Assembly: GCA_920105805.1 (NCBI GenBank)
Contig: CAKKTI010000044.1
Location: 1 to 64,000 of the forward strand
From: Condylostoma magnum
Taxonomy: Eukaryota; Ciliophora; Heterotrichea; Heterotrichida; Condylostomatidae
DNA: 64,000 bases
Direction: 5' to 3'
Shown: in pieces, positions 24,945 through 36,894 of the stretch
How positions within the stretch are numbered: the first letter of the stretch is position 1
Layout of the letters: every line of letters starts with the position of its first letter
Made by a program: the position numbers and the translations under genes
Notes under the pieces: generated by a model
Told to the model about the DNA's origin: nothing
Databases searched by the model: none
What the model saw: only the letters and a program-made list of their open reading frames with translations

Positions 24945-26495
24945 ATGACATGGTGGTAGAAATACAGTTCTGAGTATTCCGTACAATCCTCCGATAGAAT
25001 GTCTTTGAGAGAATTGGGTAATAGTAGTTCTGGGAAATAAGTAATTCAAGACCCGGTTAGTTTTAATGAAAGAGGTATGTTTAACTTCCAGTTGGCTAAT
25101 AATCCTATCAATTCGGTTGGGAAAGTTGAGCTGTAGGATTTCGTGTAGAATTAAATGAGCTTTAGGCCCTAAGGATTCCTTAGTTCCAATAAATTTTAAG
25201 AGGATATACCTGAAGAGAATATACTGAAAAAGATTCAAAAGAAGGTAGCTAAAGAGTATAATAGGAAAATGAAAATGAAAACGATTAAAAGTTGAAAAAC
25301 ATTTTGTGATTAAACAGATAAAGAAAAGGTAAAATGAAGTTAAACAATGTATAATTATTACTAAATAAAATTATAGAGAAAAGTATTTGAAAGATTAATT
25401 AAATTTTCATGTAATTGTAAGAAGGAAAAAATAGCTGATAATAAAATCAAGGAAAAGTTTTTTAATGCTTGGGCAATATTAATATACAATAAACGTTTAA
25501 ATTAAACATATAAAGGAAACAAGATTTGAGCTTTTAGTAAAATCTAAATGATGTGTAATATACTGGATTACTATACAAAGAGAAGATCTTTTAATAAAAT
25601 ATACCAATTTGATACTAGACACATCTAAAATATTAAAATTCTAGGATTAGAGGCCTATTTGCAAAAGAAAATGAGAATAATGCGGGAGTTTTTCTTACTA
25701 GTCAAATAAAGACTAGCATCTAAACGATCATTGAAACATGCCGAAAATTATTCCAATTTAAAAACCAAAAAGAAAATTTTAATCTATTGGTAAAAAATAA
25801 CAAGAATCCAAAAGGGTAAACTAAAAGTACTGATAAAAGCAGATGAATACTCAAATCAGAAAGTTTAAAAAACTGCATTTTAAGGATGACTAAAAACAAT
25901 TAAAAGATAACAAAGTATATAAAATGAGATCAGTTTTCTGAAAATGACAAAATCTATAGATCTGGTACGAAAAGTGTTCAATTTGCTAAAAGTGAACAAA
26001 AATGACTTAGAATTAAGATCAACTAGATTTTACTAAATCAACTTAAAACACAAGTACTTTCACTACCTTTATCTTGGATATCATAACTTGAAGCTTAATA
26101 GCTACAATAAATTTAAAGCAGAAAAGCATATCAATCTATACAGAAAATTAAAAGCACTGTTGTACTGAAGAAAATTTGTTAAAAACTAATATGAATTCCA
26201 CGCTATTTACCAAGTAAAAAAGCAATAAGCCTATGAACATAACACAAAAGACTTGATAACCAAGGCTTTCTTTGGATGAGCAATATTAGTAACAGATGAA
26301 GGTAAAAAGCGTAAAAGAGGCCTTCTATACAAAGTCTTTTCTGCATGGAAAATATACAGGACAGAAAACCGACTATTGAAGAAATACTTAAGTGAAGGAA
26401 CCCTGTAAACCTATCCAGACTCTTCTACTAAGCGCTATGTTGCAACTGATTTATTATCCCTACGTTCAATTAGTTCCGCCGGTAGTTTATTATAA
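24945..26495 (+). CDS. Sfi1-like centrin-binding repeat protein
   Basis: 516 residues, very basic. Regularly spaced aromatic-X-X-Trp motifs lie in helical context: IKSWKTF, FFNAWAIL, FQGWLKT, LYWRKFV, FFGWAIL, FSAWKIY. This is the pattern of Sfi1 repeats that bind centrin in basal bodies, striated fibres or cortical contractile bundles. Several of the repeat Trp residues are encoded by TGA and others by TGG, which supports the TGA=Trp reading. Start ATG 24945 is the first in frame. It ends TAA-TAA 26493-26498, and the next ATG is 8 nt on. Heterotrich contractile cortex proteins of this kind are known; the specific homologue is not identified. Confidence 0.7.
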
Positions 26496-26506
26496 TAATT
26501 TTTAAA

Positions 26507-28540
26507 ATGCAAGAGATCTATATAGAAACTATAGAAAAAGAACCTCTATCAGCTAGTAAGGAAGATAGGCTTATTTCATCAGATGCTAAGAGTTATTCGG
26601 AAATTCAGTATTAACAAACTCCTCTACATTTAAGAACATCCCGGTTTACTTCATTTTAGTCCCCTGAAATGTTGCAAAAGGATTAGAAGCATTTTTAGGG
26701 ATTGAATTAGCAGATTGCTAGTTGTATATTAGAAGTATAGAGTGTTCTGGTATAATGCGATGCAATGCAGAATAAAATTGCAGAGGAAAATAAGCAAATC
26801 TATAAGAAAATTTCAAGCTAATTAGATTCAGAGTGCAGAGATGCTAATATGAGTGTTTTCAAGTACAAGCAATCTTTAGAACAAATTTTATATTAACTAT
26901 AAAGTTAAGAGTTAGCTGTAGTTTAACGACTAAGAGAAGAAGTGAGTGATAACTCTCTAAAAATGTACAAAGAGAAATTTGAGAAGGTGTAAAAGTAGTT
27001 TGAGTATGAAAAGAATCAACAGCCTTGTGTATAAATAAGTATCGAGATACTAACAAAATAAATGGTGAATCAAATGAAGTAGAAAATTGAACAGCTGGAG
27101 TATTAGAATCGGTAGTTCAGAAGATTAGCTGAGAATCCGCAGTTGAATAATTAATCCATAAACTCAACATTTCATCCAGAGGACTTAGAAATGAGCGGCT
27201 AGGACATGCTAAAGTATTCATATCAATCTGAACTAAGAATAGAAAATTTTCTTATATAAAAGATTCAGAAAATCAAGGACAAGATTAGAGAGTATTGCCC
27301 GAGTAAAATTGAGCTAGAAAGCTGGAAATAATTCAAAGCTAGAAAACAAACTTTATCTCCTACAAAGGAAAATCTAAGCAATAACCCAATTATATACGAA
27401 ATTGATGAATTAGAGTTCAACATTGATAACACTTTAAAATTTTTATCGTAATAAACCGTTTAAACTCCCAAGTCAATTGAATAAACTGCAATGAAGTCAA
27501 CTAAATCTATGATTGAAAGAGATGATTTAGACCAGTTGAAAAAAGAGATAATCAAAAATGAAAGACTTAAACTCTCTACTGAAATTGCTTAAATACATAT
27601 GGCGAATAGAAGTTTAACTGAAAGTAATTTCAAGTCATAATAATAGATAAGTTCCTATATTACGGAAATAAACAATCTGTATAGTCGCATAAATGAGTTA
27701 GATCAGGAAAAGAGAGATTGTATAAATAAGATAATTGAGGAAAAGGAGCAAGAATTTTCTAAAAAGTTAGTGGAAACTTAGGAAGATTTACAAATAAGCA
27801 TAATGCAGGCTAGTGAAAAGCTAAAAAATGAATTAGACTATTATAAAGGAAAATTATCTGATGTATAAGAGTAAAAGGCAGTTCTTGAGAAAAAAATAAA
27901 TAGATTAAAGTAAGAGTTACATTTTAAAAAGGATTCTGATGAAAAGTTAGCCTAATTAACCAGTGATATTCACTTTTATCAATAAAAGATAGATTTATTG
28001 AATTAGGAAAAGAACATAGCCCTATAGAAGTATAGATAATAGAAACAAACGGCTTAGAAAGATAATCAACCTGATATTGATAAACAAATAAGCATTATCA
28101 GATAAATCTATGGTGACTAATACGATGAGTTATTCAATTTAACTCACAAATAAATAACTTAATTAGAACAATAGCTTGAATAATCAAAACTCGAATAAGA
28201 AAAAAGCAGCTGTAAAGCTAATAAGTCAAAAAAATATAAATAACAACTCAAGAAACTGAAATTAGAGCACTAATATGAATTAGAAGAACTTAATTCCCAA
28301 TTTAACAACTAAATTTACCACTAATAATAACAGATATTAGACGCATCAAGCTTAGTAGTGAATCTTATATAATAACAAGAGATAAAAAAGGGTCCATTAA
28401 TAGGAGCTTTGTAACGGCTGATGCAAGTTTCTCAGTAAATCAATGACCCACCTTAAGAGCCCCAACCAGAGAAAATAATTCCTTAAATGACAGTTTTCAG
28501 TGACAATCTAGATGACTTGTACTCAAAAGAAATAGAATAG
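26507..28540 (+). CDS. Long coiled-coil protein
   Basis: 677 residues. From about residue 330 to 600 it is an almost unbroken heptad-rich, Glu/Lys/Gln coiled coil (DQLKKEIIKNERLKLSTEIA; EELNSQFNN). The N-terminal third is polar with Met/Gln. The C-terminus is acidic (SDNLDDLYSKEIE) and ends TAG-TAA 28538-28543. A structural role in the cortex or basal apparatus is plausible from context with the Sfi1-like and IQ genes. It follows the Sfi1-like gene by 8 nt and is convergent with the IQ gene, whose stop is 12 nt away. Confidence 0.72.
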
Positions 28541-28551
28541 TAAATAATTTA

Positions 28552-29142
28552 TTAAGTTTTTAATGAATGTTTTCCAAAATCTGAAACTTCCTCTAGCTTC
28601 TTGTACACACCTGGAATCATTTTAGTTGATGTTAAATGATGCAAACTACTAGCCAACTTATAGAATTCAACTCTAGCTTGTTCCTCTTACTGCTTTTAGT
28701 CTTCCACGATTTATTATTCTTGATGTCTTCTCAGTTTTAAAAGCCTCTTTGCATTTTTGTCCTCAATGAATCTTATGTACTTCTTTCTTGCGAAAAAGTC
28801 GTGTAAGTATTTTCTAGAGTAGTACCCTCTGTACATTCTTTGAATAGAAATAGCTGCATATGAGTAAAACATGAATCTTTGGTGGGATAGTTCTTTGTCA
28901 AGTAATGCCCAAAACCTTTTTCTTATATAATACCCTTTATACACCTTTTTAATTATTCTAGAAGCCCATTACATCTTCGAGTAACGTTTTCTTTGACGAT
29001 ACATTCGAAACAATCCTTAAATCTTAACTGCTGCGAAAATCTCTTTAAAACGATTTTTTTCCGTTTCTCTGGCTAACTCAAAATATTTGTCTATTGCTTG
29101 GAATCTACGACTGTTATAAAATTAATTTGCAAATAAAGCCAT
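28552..29142 (-). CDS. IQ-motif protein
   Basis: 196 residues with three IQ-type calmodulin/centrin-binding segments: AAVKIQGLFRMYRQRKRY (about residues 37-54), ASRIIKKVYKGYYIRKRF (60-77) and AAISIQRMYRGYYSRKYL (about 90-107). A charged C-terminal helix follows. Likely an EF-hand-protein scaffold of the cytoskeleton. Start ATG 29142 precedes a helical MALFANQ region. Stop is TAA 28554-28552 with a second TAA behind. Confidence 0.8.
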
Positions 29143-29285
29143 TTAAGAAAATGTATATAAATAGAGGTTTAAAGCAAGGTAAATATTGTTAATTTAGGTA
29201 TAAACTTTATTTTAAATTGTTCTAATATCAAATATACATATTATAATATACTAATAGATCTAATCAAAATAGGTTATAATTTAAA

Positions 29286-29798
29286 TCAACTTAAGAACTT
29301 AACTACATAATTATCTCTAATCGTAAAAAGTTCAGCTTTTCCTGATTTTTCTAATAATTTAATAATTTCTATCATTAAAGGCATTGGTAAATTATGAAAC
29401 TCCTAATTTTAAGTGATTGATCCAGTTATAAGCTCTTCTAAGGTTTCAACTTCATCAATTTATCCATTATCATATGCCCATTGATAGATTAAATTAGCTC
29501 AATCTTGCATTGGCTTCCACAATGGATATATTTACTAATCAATCTTTATAACTTTATGGTTGATAGTCATGTTATGAATTAACTTATTCTGGAATTCCTA
29601 ATCCAAAGCTCTATTGATTTTATTATTTCTAAATAAATTTTGCATCTGTGATAAGTCCACAGTAAATAAATTACTTTCTCTACAAAATTTCATAACAATA
29701 TCCGCTCAGATTTTAAGTTGTCTTTTCTAAGTGTCTAAATTTGGCTGCAACGTATAGAAAGGAGGCCAGGCTAAATATTATTCAAAGGAAATATCCAT
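29286..29798 (-). CDS. VPS25: VPS25, ESCRT-II subunit
   Basis: 170 residues (human 176). The N-terminal WPPFYTLQPN signature is at residues 10-19, then QLKIWADIVMKFC, followed by the second winged helix with YPLWKPMQDWANLIYQWA and ELITGS. VPS25 links ESCRT-II to ESCRT-III in multivesicular-body sorting. The stop is TGA 29288-29286, with no TAA/TAG near the expected C-terminus, which makes this an informative TGA terminator. The Trp of QDWANL is TGG or TGA in the same gene, so TGA has both roles here. Confidence 0.9.
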
Positions 29799-29879
29799 TT
29801 TAATTAGTGTACTTAATCATATAAGCGATTTAGACTGCTAGATTAAATAGCTTTAAGCTCTAATTATTTAATGAAAATA

Positions 29880-31007
29880 TTAACTACTAATCTACGTTTA
29901 CTTTCCTTCAGATGCGTCAATTGTCACTGGCTATGCATAATAATACTGATTATTTTAGTCCCCTTGAGGAGGTTATTAGGGGTAGCTTTAGGGTTGTTGC
30001 ATATTGGGAGGAATTATTTATTATCCCATCATTTATGGTTGTTATCCCATCATTTGTGGTTATTGTCCCGTCATTTGCGGTTGTTATCCCATCATTTGCG
30101 GTTGTTATCCCATCATTTGTGGTTATTGTCCCATCATTTGCGGTTATTGTCCCATCATTTGCAGTTATTGTCCCATCATCTGTGGCTATGGTCCCATCAT
30201 TTGTGGTTATTATCCTATAGGCTAATATTAGTTAGGCTGGTTAAATTGCATCCCTGGTTATCCCATTCCAGGCTAATTCATCTAAACTCCTGCAAATTAC
30301 GGCCCTTATTACTAATTTCCAGTATTATTCCATTATTTCCCCTTTTCTATATTATTCTACGTTGTCTTCACCAGAATAATATATAACACTGCTAGTAGAA
30401 GCTACAAAACAATTAAAATAATAAATATAACTGGTGGATCAAGAGCGCATACTTCAGCATACTTATTTTCATATATAATCAAATCGCATCCTCCCTCAAA
30501 ACTTACCTTACAAGCCTAGCTCCAAATTACAAATCCTAATCCCAAAGCAATTGCGCTTACAATAGGAGCGGCTATATGTAAACAAAGTCCGGATAATCTT
30601 TACATAGATAGAATAATCGCCAGACACCAAAGTCCAATAAATATTAGAGAAAGACCCGAGAATATTCCTATTCCTGCTCCGCATCCTGCAAGTGATCTAA
30701 ACATATCTTCTATCTCAGACCAATAATCAGTACTAAAGGTATTAGTGCTATAAGTACTAAAGGAAGTGTTCTAACTTCAAGCCTCCTCAGCTGCTTCAGC
30801 ATAAGTCATGTCGTTAAATTATGACCATCCCGAAGTAACTGCTGAAACAGAACCTGTCCATTCATTATCATCAGAACCTTGCTCAACCCATTCTGGAAGG
30901 GATAAAATTGTTATTATTGTTAATCCCATTATAATTTCTACTATTAGGTAGATAAGTAGTCAAACCTTTGCTTTTAAACAGCATACCATTGTGTCTGATG
31001 TTTCCAT
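29880..31007 (-). CDS. Four-TM protein with heptapeptide-repeat tail
   Basis: 375 residues. Four hydrophobic segments (LLIYLIVEIIMGLTII near residue 20; GIGIFSGLSLIFIGLWCL near 115; HIAAPIVSAIALGLGFVIW near 145; VIFIILIVLQLLLAVLYIIL near 195) have a large first extracellular loop, a claudin/tetraspan-like layout. The cytosolic tail is rich in Gln/Pro/Met and carries about nine copies of a seven-residue repeat GQQPQMM. Not recognised as a family member. Stop is TAA 29882-29880 or TAA 29870-29868. Confidence 0.72.
30021..30215. repeat. 21-nt tandem repeat encoding GQQPQMM
   Basis: About nine direct copies of a 21-bp unit lie within the tail of the four-TM gene, differing by single bases. On the plus strand the unit reads as cccatcatttgtggttat plus three bases. 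Copies keep the frame exactly, and Gln is written with TAA, CAA and CAG in different copies. Confidence 0.9.
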
Positions 31008-31249
31008 ATTTATATGTAAGTTTTGGTGAAATCAGTTTATCACTAGTTGCATATTAAGTGTAATTTTAAGCAAGGATTAGTAAAATAATATTATCATTAA
31101 GATTTACTTTAAATAATACAAGAATGTGATCGTATTTTTTATTCATAAAACAAGTCTTAGAGATATAATAAAATAAGTAGATAGCTTTATTTTGCAAGGA
31201 GTACATTACCTATAAAATCTAGAGTAAAAATGTAATAAATAATAATAAC

Positions 31250-31960
31250 ATGGATTCCTATTACTAGATAGCTTTTATTACAATTTATCTATTGATTTTT
31301 TACTATTTACAGTCTAAAAGAAGGAAAAAGTGTAGTGTAGATTGTACTAATTGTAGTGAAAAATAGTAAAACTATATAAAATCTAACTGTGGTCATCTAT
31401 TTTGCGGAAACTGCTTAGAGTAAAATATAACAAAAGGCTTAAAATGTAATAAATGTGGTATTGTCTAAGGATGAGTTTATTAGTACGGTGATTAAAAGTC
31501 ATATGAATTTTAGACAAATGTTTAGATGATATGTGAGTATAATATCTAGTAAATAGGTAAAATTAAGAGTTGAAAAGAATCAATATATGAAAAAGTATAT
31601 TTAATAGAATATAATCTTAACAAATCTATAATAAAAGAGTTCAATACAAATAATCAGTGATGTAAATACTTACTAGGGTTTAATATAGTATACACACTAT
31701 TAACTAATGACCTAATATGTGATAATAGCACTTACGGATTAGTGGATGATGTAATATGACAAATAGTGTCAATATTTGGACTTACTTAAGCACTTTATTA
31801 CTAGTTTTGCCAAGAACTAATAAGAGAGTTTCAGTAGTTTTAGTACTTTTCATTTCCATTAACTATTTTAATTGTCGTCTATTAACTTTTATATAAATAT
31901 ACACAAAAAACACAATAATAGTATTAAAACTAAAATAAAGCTAGAAGTCATAATTGCTAA
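31250..31960 (+). CDS. Membrane-anchored RING-finger protein
   Basis: 236 residues. An N-terminal hydrophobic anchor (IAFITIYLLIFYYL) is followed by a RING-HC: CTNC, CGHLFCGNC and CNKC in C3HC4 order at about residues 36-80. Likely E3 ubiquitin ligase in the ER/endomembrane. The C-terminal part has another hydrophobic stretch (FPLTILIVVYQLLY). It ends TAA 31958-31960 after a Gln-rich tail; the DHHC gene starts 13 nt later. Confidence 0.78.
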
Positions 31961-31973
31961 TTGAAACAAAAAA

Positions 31974-32726
31974 ATGAAGAAAAACGGATGTATGCTTCCT
32001 TTAGAGTTATAATAAGTCTTATCTTGAGCTTTCTTTATATTTACAACATCTATATTCTACTCTTTTACTTCATTTAACCTTTAGGACTATTAAACAATAA
32101 TCTGATCAGTATATGGAGTCTTTTCACTAAGCGTTTTTGCTTTAGGACTCTATCTGCAACTAATGGACCCAACAGACCCTCTCTGCTACAAAGAAAGCAT
32201 CTAACTAACCAAAGACTACTTAAAATGTTAAATCTGCAATAAACTAGTAAACAGACAAAGCATACACTGCCTCAAATGTGACCGATGTGTTGTTAATTTC
32301 GACCATCACTGCAAGGTCATGAACAACTGCATTGGCTAATTAAACTACAATGTTTTTATTCTAATAACAACAATGTTTACAGTGAAATGTATGCTAGAGA
32401 TCTCCTTATCCCTATACGACATAGTCTAATACTAAGAAGATCAATCAACAGACCAACCTCTTCCCTGAGAAGTGTACTTATCTCTAAACGTCGTTTTACT
32501 TACAAGCAGTTCCATAGCCCTTTGCTTTTCCTTACACCTACTAATCTACCACATCTGACTATGCAAGAAGAACCTTACCTCCTTCACTCACTCCTTTACC
32601 CTTACATCTAGACAAGACACCATCCTCCCTAGCTCTGCGATTCAAGACACACCCAATATTTCTCCTATTATCTCTAAAACTAACTTTGAGTAACTAACTC
32701 TGCTATATCACCGTTATTTTAATATA
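31974..32726 (+). CDS. DHHC palmitoyltransferase
   Basis: About 250 residues. Two TM segments come before and two after a DHHC cysteine-rich domain: [36 protein letters not shown] (DHHC at 32301-32312). The enzyme transfers palmitate to protein cysteines. A TTXE-like element is not clear. The stop could be TAA 32691-32693, but TAA 32724-32726 lies 5 nt before the next ATG and fits the packing seen elsewhere, so I used it. Confidence 0.92.
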
Positions 32727-32731
32727 TAACT

Positions 32732-33202
32732 ATGGAAAGAAATGCATATACACATGTGCAGCCGAAGCGCGTCTTATACAAAACGGAGGGCAGTGGAAGA
32801 GATACTTACATAAGTTTTAACAGTGGAGGGTTTACTAGTAAAAATCTTGTTCCAACGGGCAACAGATATGCCACTCCTCAGCGGCCTGGCTCAGCCTCTT
32901 AAACTTTTGCAAAATCACTTAAATACATCTCAGATGGCTCAGGCAGGGATGGATATGTTACTATAACTGATGGAGGATTGCATAACTTAGGCCCAAATCA
33001 TCATTACAAAACATTTTTAGGCTCACTTAGACATTACCATAAAGACGGTTTTACAGGAAGTTAGAAGAACTGGTATACTAGAAAATGTGCTTCGGCGCTT
33101 AGAGAAAGGTCAAGAGTGGTTTAGGATGTTACTATGAGGCTGACCAACGGGGGGTTTTATAGGACTCCTAGGTAGGAAATATGTAATATTGCAAGTTTTT
33201 AA
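32732..33202 (+). CDS. Small SGRD-repeat protein, probably cytoskeletal/ciliary
   Basis: 156 residues, basic. Two copies of a motif SGRDxYI/V followed by NGG or DGG (GSGRDTYISFNSGG and GSGRDGYVTITDGG), then a Tyr/His/Arg-rich tract and NGGFYRTPR. Similar short SGRD-containing proteins occur in protists and are associated with microtubule structures, but I cannot name a family with certainty. Its TAA stop (33200-33202) overlaps the TAA stop (33201-33199) of the convergent USP gene. Confidence 0.65.
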
Positions 33203-35343
33203 TAGAAGGAGTTACTACAGTACACGCATATTCTCTCGCCTGGATGATTCCTGAAACGGCATTATCTGCATTGTTTTAGTCGGTAATCAAAACACAAGTT
33301 GCAGTATACTTGTTGGAATTAAAGGCAGCAGTTATTGCAGGTTTTGTTGTTTAAAAAATTGTAGCATTTAGGGCACTTTTAGGCACCGCTGATGTACTCA
33401 TTGCAGCAATTACAGCTAGGGATTGTTGAACAGCTGTAGCATGGGCTTTAAGGGCATATATTGTTGCAAAATTAGCATCTGGAAAGGCGAATTCTACCAC
33501 AATTAGAGCAATTCATGTTGCTACCGTAGTTCTGCATGTTGCAAAAATAGCATCCCCAGATCTAGAATTGTTGGGAACTGTCTTGAAATACAGAGCCACA
33601 GGCTTCGCATTCCGTTGCATCTAATTTGTTGTAAAATGTACATTTTTCACATACGATTCCAGGGTTTTAGGGGTTAGGCTGGTTGCAAATGGAGCATATA
33701 GGTTAACTTTCTTAGTTTTTATTGCCACACTGGCATTACCATTAGGGTTACTCCATACCTGGCCGTAACCTTTTACAAATCATACAAGTTGTATATCCAT
33801 GCTAGTTTTTAAAGCTACATTAACAGGTTCAGTCTTATGATGATTTACTTATATTGCAATATTAACATTGAGTTTAATTCACATCGTTGTATTTCCCACA
33901 ATTACAGGTTCATTAGTCTTCTAGCAGATTAGGGTAAATGGATGGGCTTTACGAAGGTGATAAATCAAGTAAATCTGTTAATTCTACTTAGGATTATTAA
34001 AACTCAGCATGGTTTTGTCTTACACTTTCATACAGCTCTTAATTTATCTACGCTATTTCTATACTTTTAATCAAAGCTTTCTTCTCCAGTATAAGCCATT
34101 GCCTAATTGTCAATTAAGTTATATTATTAGCCTCTTATTAATCAAATATTAGTCCTACTGGGCAAAACATGCTTTCCATTATATTTTCAACTACTTAAGG
34201 CCATTACCCTAAACTTTTAACAACTGCATCATCACATTTTACTCAAACTTACTTCTGACTGTCATACACAACTGCAACATAGTGCTAAAGTCCGTATAAA
34301 ATAATAGCTTTTAAATTCATTACATTTTACTCAGTGTCTTAGAATAAATTTTGCAAATTGATACTAGGATTTAAACTAGCTAAAAATTTCAAGACTTCAA
34401 TTGGATCAGGTCTTAAGTTTTTCCATATCACTGAAACTGCAAAGGCAGATGGCCGATTTAGCAATTTCAGCTTCTTTAAACTTGATTATGAACTACACTG
34501 ATTATCAGAATCTATGCAATAATTGAATCTTTGAATACTTTTACGTCCTATTAGTTCCTCAAATCGCTGAATCAGTGCTAAAACTTCAGAGCAATTTGTA
34601 TACTGTTCTATATTAGCAGTGTCGGCATTTATAAGCTGCATATTATCTTGTTTAGATTAGTCAATAATCTCACTGGAATAAATCGGCAGAACGAATGTAG
34701 AGTTATCCCATTCCACTGTCTGGAATTTTCCACATGAGCATTTATTCTCTTCTTATATTCTTAAATAAAAGTAAGTATGAGCTGAGCATTATTAACAAAA
34801 GTCGTCTTAATGATCCTTTTGGTCATAAAACGATGAATTATGAATTCCTGTTAATAAGGCTGAAAATGCTTCCATTGAGTCTGCCATCTCGGATAAATCA
34901 AACTTGCTCGTATTTTAATAATCATCATGCAATTTTTGCCTTATGGCATTAGAATCTAGTGTGTCTTTCCTTAATAATAACGTACCAGAATACTATTCAA
35001 AGAAATCTTTAATTGTTTTACCTAGACAAATATGATTTTATACCTAGCAGTTTAGTTAAGTTCCTAAGATTGTCATTCGGAAAGATTCTATACTTCAAAG
35101 TGCTTATATTATAACATTAAGAAAGCAATTGTTAGTAGAGGGTTCATTCCTAATTCCTATAAATTATTCGATAGAATTATCACTATGATATTTAGGACAT
35201 TATTCTAAATGCTTTTTGTAATCTCTCACCTTAGTTTAACAGTACTCGCATTCACTTAAAATTTGTTAATTTAAACCGTTGCATAAAAACAAATGAGAAT
35301 AGTAATCAGTTACCTTTTAATTACAAAACTTGCACCTATCCAT
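33199..35343 (-). CDS. Ubiquitin-specific protease with RanBP2-type zinc fingers
   Basis: 714 residues. N-terminal Cys-rich zinc-finger-like segment (CKFCNQK; CEYCQTK). USP catalytic domain follows with the Cys box NEPSTNNCFLN near residue 66 and His box GLQHYVAVVYD near 353 plus CDDA, closest in feel to the USP53/54 group. Triad residues appear present. Residues about 455-600 hold four RanBP2-type fingers (WTCNCGKYND, WTCQCSFKN, WQCQCGNKN, CEKCTFYN), then a very Cys-rich tail with many CxxC pairs. Ubiquitin binding through the fingers is likely. It starts 2-11 nt after the upstream gene's stops. Confidence 0.88.
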
Positions 35344-35354
35344 TTTTATATTAA

Positions 35355-36143
35355 CTACCATAATAAACTATCATCTATGAACTTAGAGTCAATGTTATAA
35401 ATTTGATAGTATTTTCTTTTAACATCCTCGTAATTGTTGTTTATTTTCAGAAACTCTAACATTTCTAAGTCTTAAGGAGTTAAATCGTAAAAAACATCGT
35501 CATTTGCCCAGTTATACAAATGTCCAAATTTGCACCTTAGATACGGCCTAACATCAGGAGTATCTTTCAGTATGTCTAATAAATCCATAAGATAGTTTTT
35601 AAGCTCACTATCCTCATACAAGGCTTCATAAGGTGGAATGCTTATAAAGTTATCTGGATTTTTGTACATTCCAAACCACAAGTCTTCTACCATTACAATT
35701 CTGCTTAAATCCTCTCTTAGTAATGATAAGTCTTTGACAAATTCGTATTGGGGATACTTATGTGGTCGTATGTAAGGGGAATGCTCCTAGGAAAGTCTGG
35801 CTCTGAAAATTCCCTTAGGATCAATTCTGTCACATACTTCATCAACGTATTCGGGGATTGCTTGGGAGTATACAATAGGCTCAAAGTTTTTGTCTAGATA
35901 ATCCATGAAATAGTCTAAATCCGGACGCTTGTATATATAGATTTAAGTTCTACCTGCATCAAAGTCAAAAACAAAGTCTTCTTAGATATCAGGCTTATAC
36001 TGAAACCCTGTTGTGTCATTAGGGGAAAATGTATGAACTAAAGTCTCGTCTAAATCTAGTACTACTGTTAATCTACCTTAATCTTTTCCAGACTAAGCCG
36101 GAACATAAAGTTAAGAAAAGCGTCGAATGAATTATTTAAGCAT
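35355..36143 (-). CDS. HAD-family phosphatase-like protein (FCP1/TIM50 type)
   Basis: 262 residues. The HAD motif I VVLDLDETLVHTF lies near residue 33, followed by RPDLDYFMDYL and the motif RPHKYPQYEFVKDLSLL, VMVEDLWFGMYKNPDNFI and a C-terminal DVR region as in TIM50. The first 20 residues are basic and Ser-rich (MLKQFIRRFSQ), suitable as a mitochondrial presequence. A TIM50-like role in protein import or a CTD-phosphatase-like role are both possible; DxDxT is intact. Stop is TAG 35357-35355. Confidence 0.85.
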
Positions 36144-36145
36144 TT

Positions 36146-36727
36146 TTATAGGGTTGGATTATTATTTAGTTGATAAAGTGTTAAGACTAAATTTGATCTA
36201 TAATGGTAGTAATAAGATAGCTGAGCAGAGAGAAGTGTTAATATTTTAGTATAATAGCTATCTGAAATTGCATTGAATAATTATTATTCAAAATAAGGCT
36301 GCAAAATACAAATGAATTCTAAATATATTTGTTTTAATAATAAACAAAACGATATAAAATAGATCCAGAAATTTCACCATTAAATAATATAAGAAACTGA
36401 TAGTATTTTGTATAATGTATTGGAAGATATATCCAATTACGTTAACTATCTATAACAATTAAACTAATTTGCTTCCTTATGTTTTGATCAATAGGAAAAG
36501 AAACCTTTATCAGATTGAATCTTTAAAGATACTCAGCATTATATCATTGTGCTATCCATTAAGCCATAAAATTTATCAAGAGAAACTTTAAAACATACTT
36601 ATTATCCCCTATTATTACTTTGCTTCATTCAACCATCCTTATATATTTCTGACATACTTTCCCAGAAATTACACTAGAACAGCTTACAAATGCCTTTTTA
36701 CTATATTTCCAAATTTTAGCATTCCAT
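36146..36727 (-). CDS. Hypothetical protein
   Basis: 193 residues, not recognised. The frame shows purine-first periodicity (KVSLDKFYGLMDS; DSYYTKILTLLSAQLSYY) and ends with TAA at 36148-36146, exactly 2 nt before the next gene's ATG. This matches the tandem spacing elsewhere and is the main reason to believe it. A second minus-strand frame over 36300-36740 also reads smoothly, so the call is weak. Confidence 0.4.
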
Positions 36728-36894
36728 TAAGCTTCTATAATATCAAATAATATTCAAAATCAACTATGTATATACATTTCTTAGGAATAAGAATATAATT
36801 ACTTATTAATCATTCAGTAGAAATAATGTACTAGCTCTAATTTTTCTTATTATTCCGCTAACCCGCCATTTCTAACAAATAATAATATTTTAAA

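Noticed and set aside
24918-25238. Minus-strand 106-residue frame
   Set aside because: Antisense to the N-terminal part of the Sfi1-like gene, which continues with repeated F-x-x-W motifs.
30021-30215. CRISPR-like regular repeats
   Set aside because: The period is 21 bp with no spacers, in frame with a eukaryotic protein repeat.
29871-30386. Plus-strand open frames with LLSHHLWLLSHH, VVIPSFVV or YCPIICG repeats
   Set aside because: Antisense shadows of the 21-bp GQQPQMM repeat in the minus-strand four-TM gene, which has TM segments and a sensible start.
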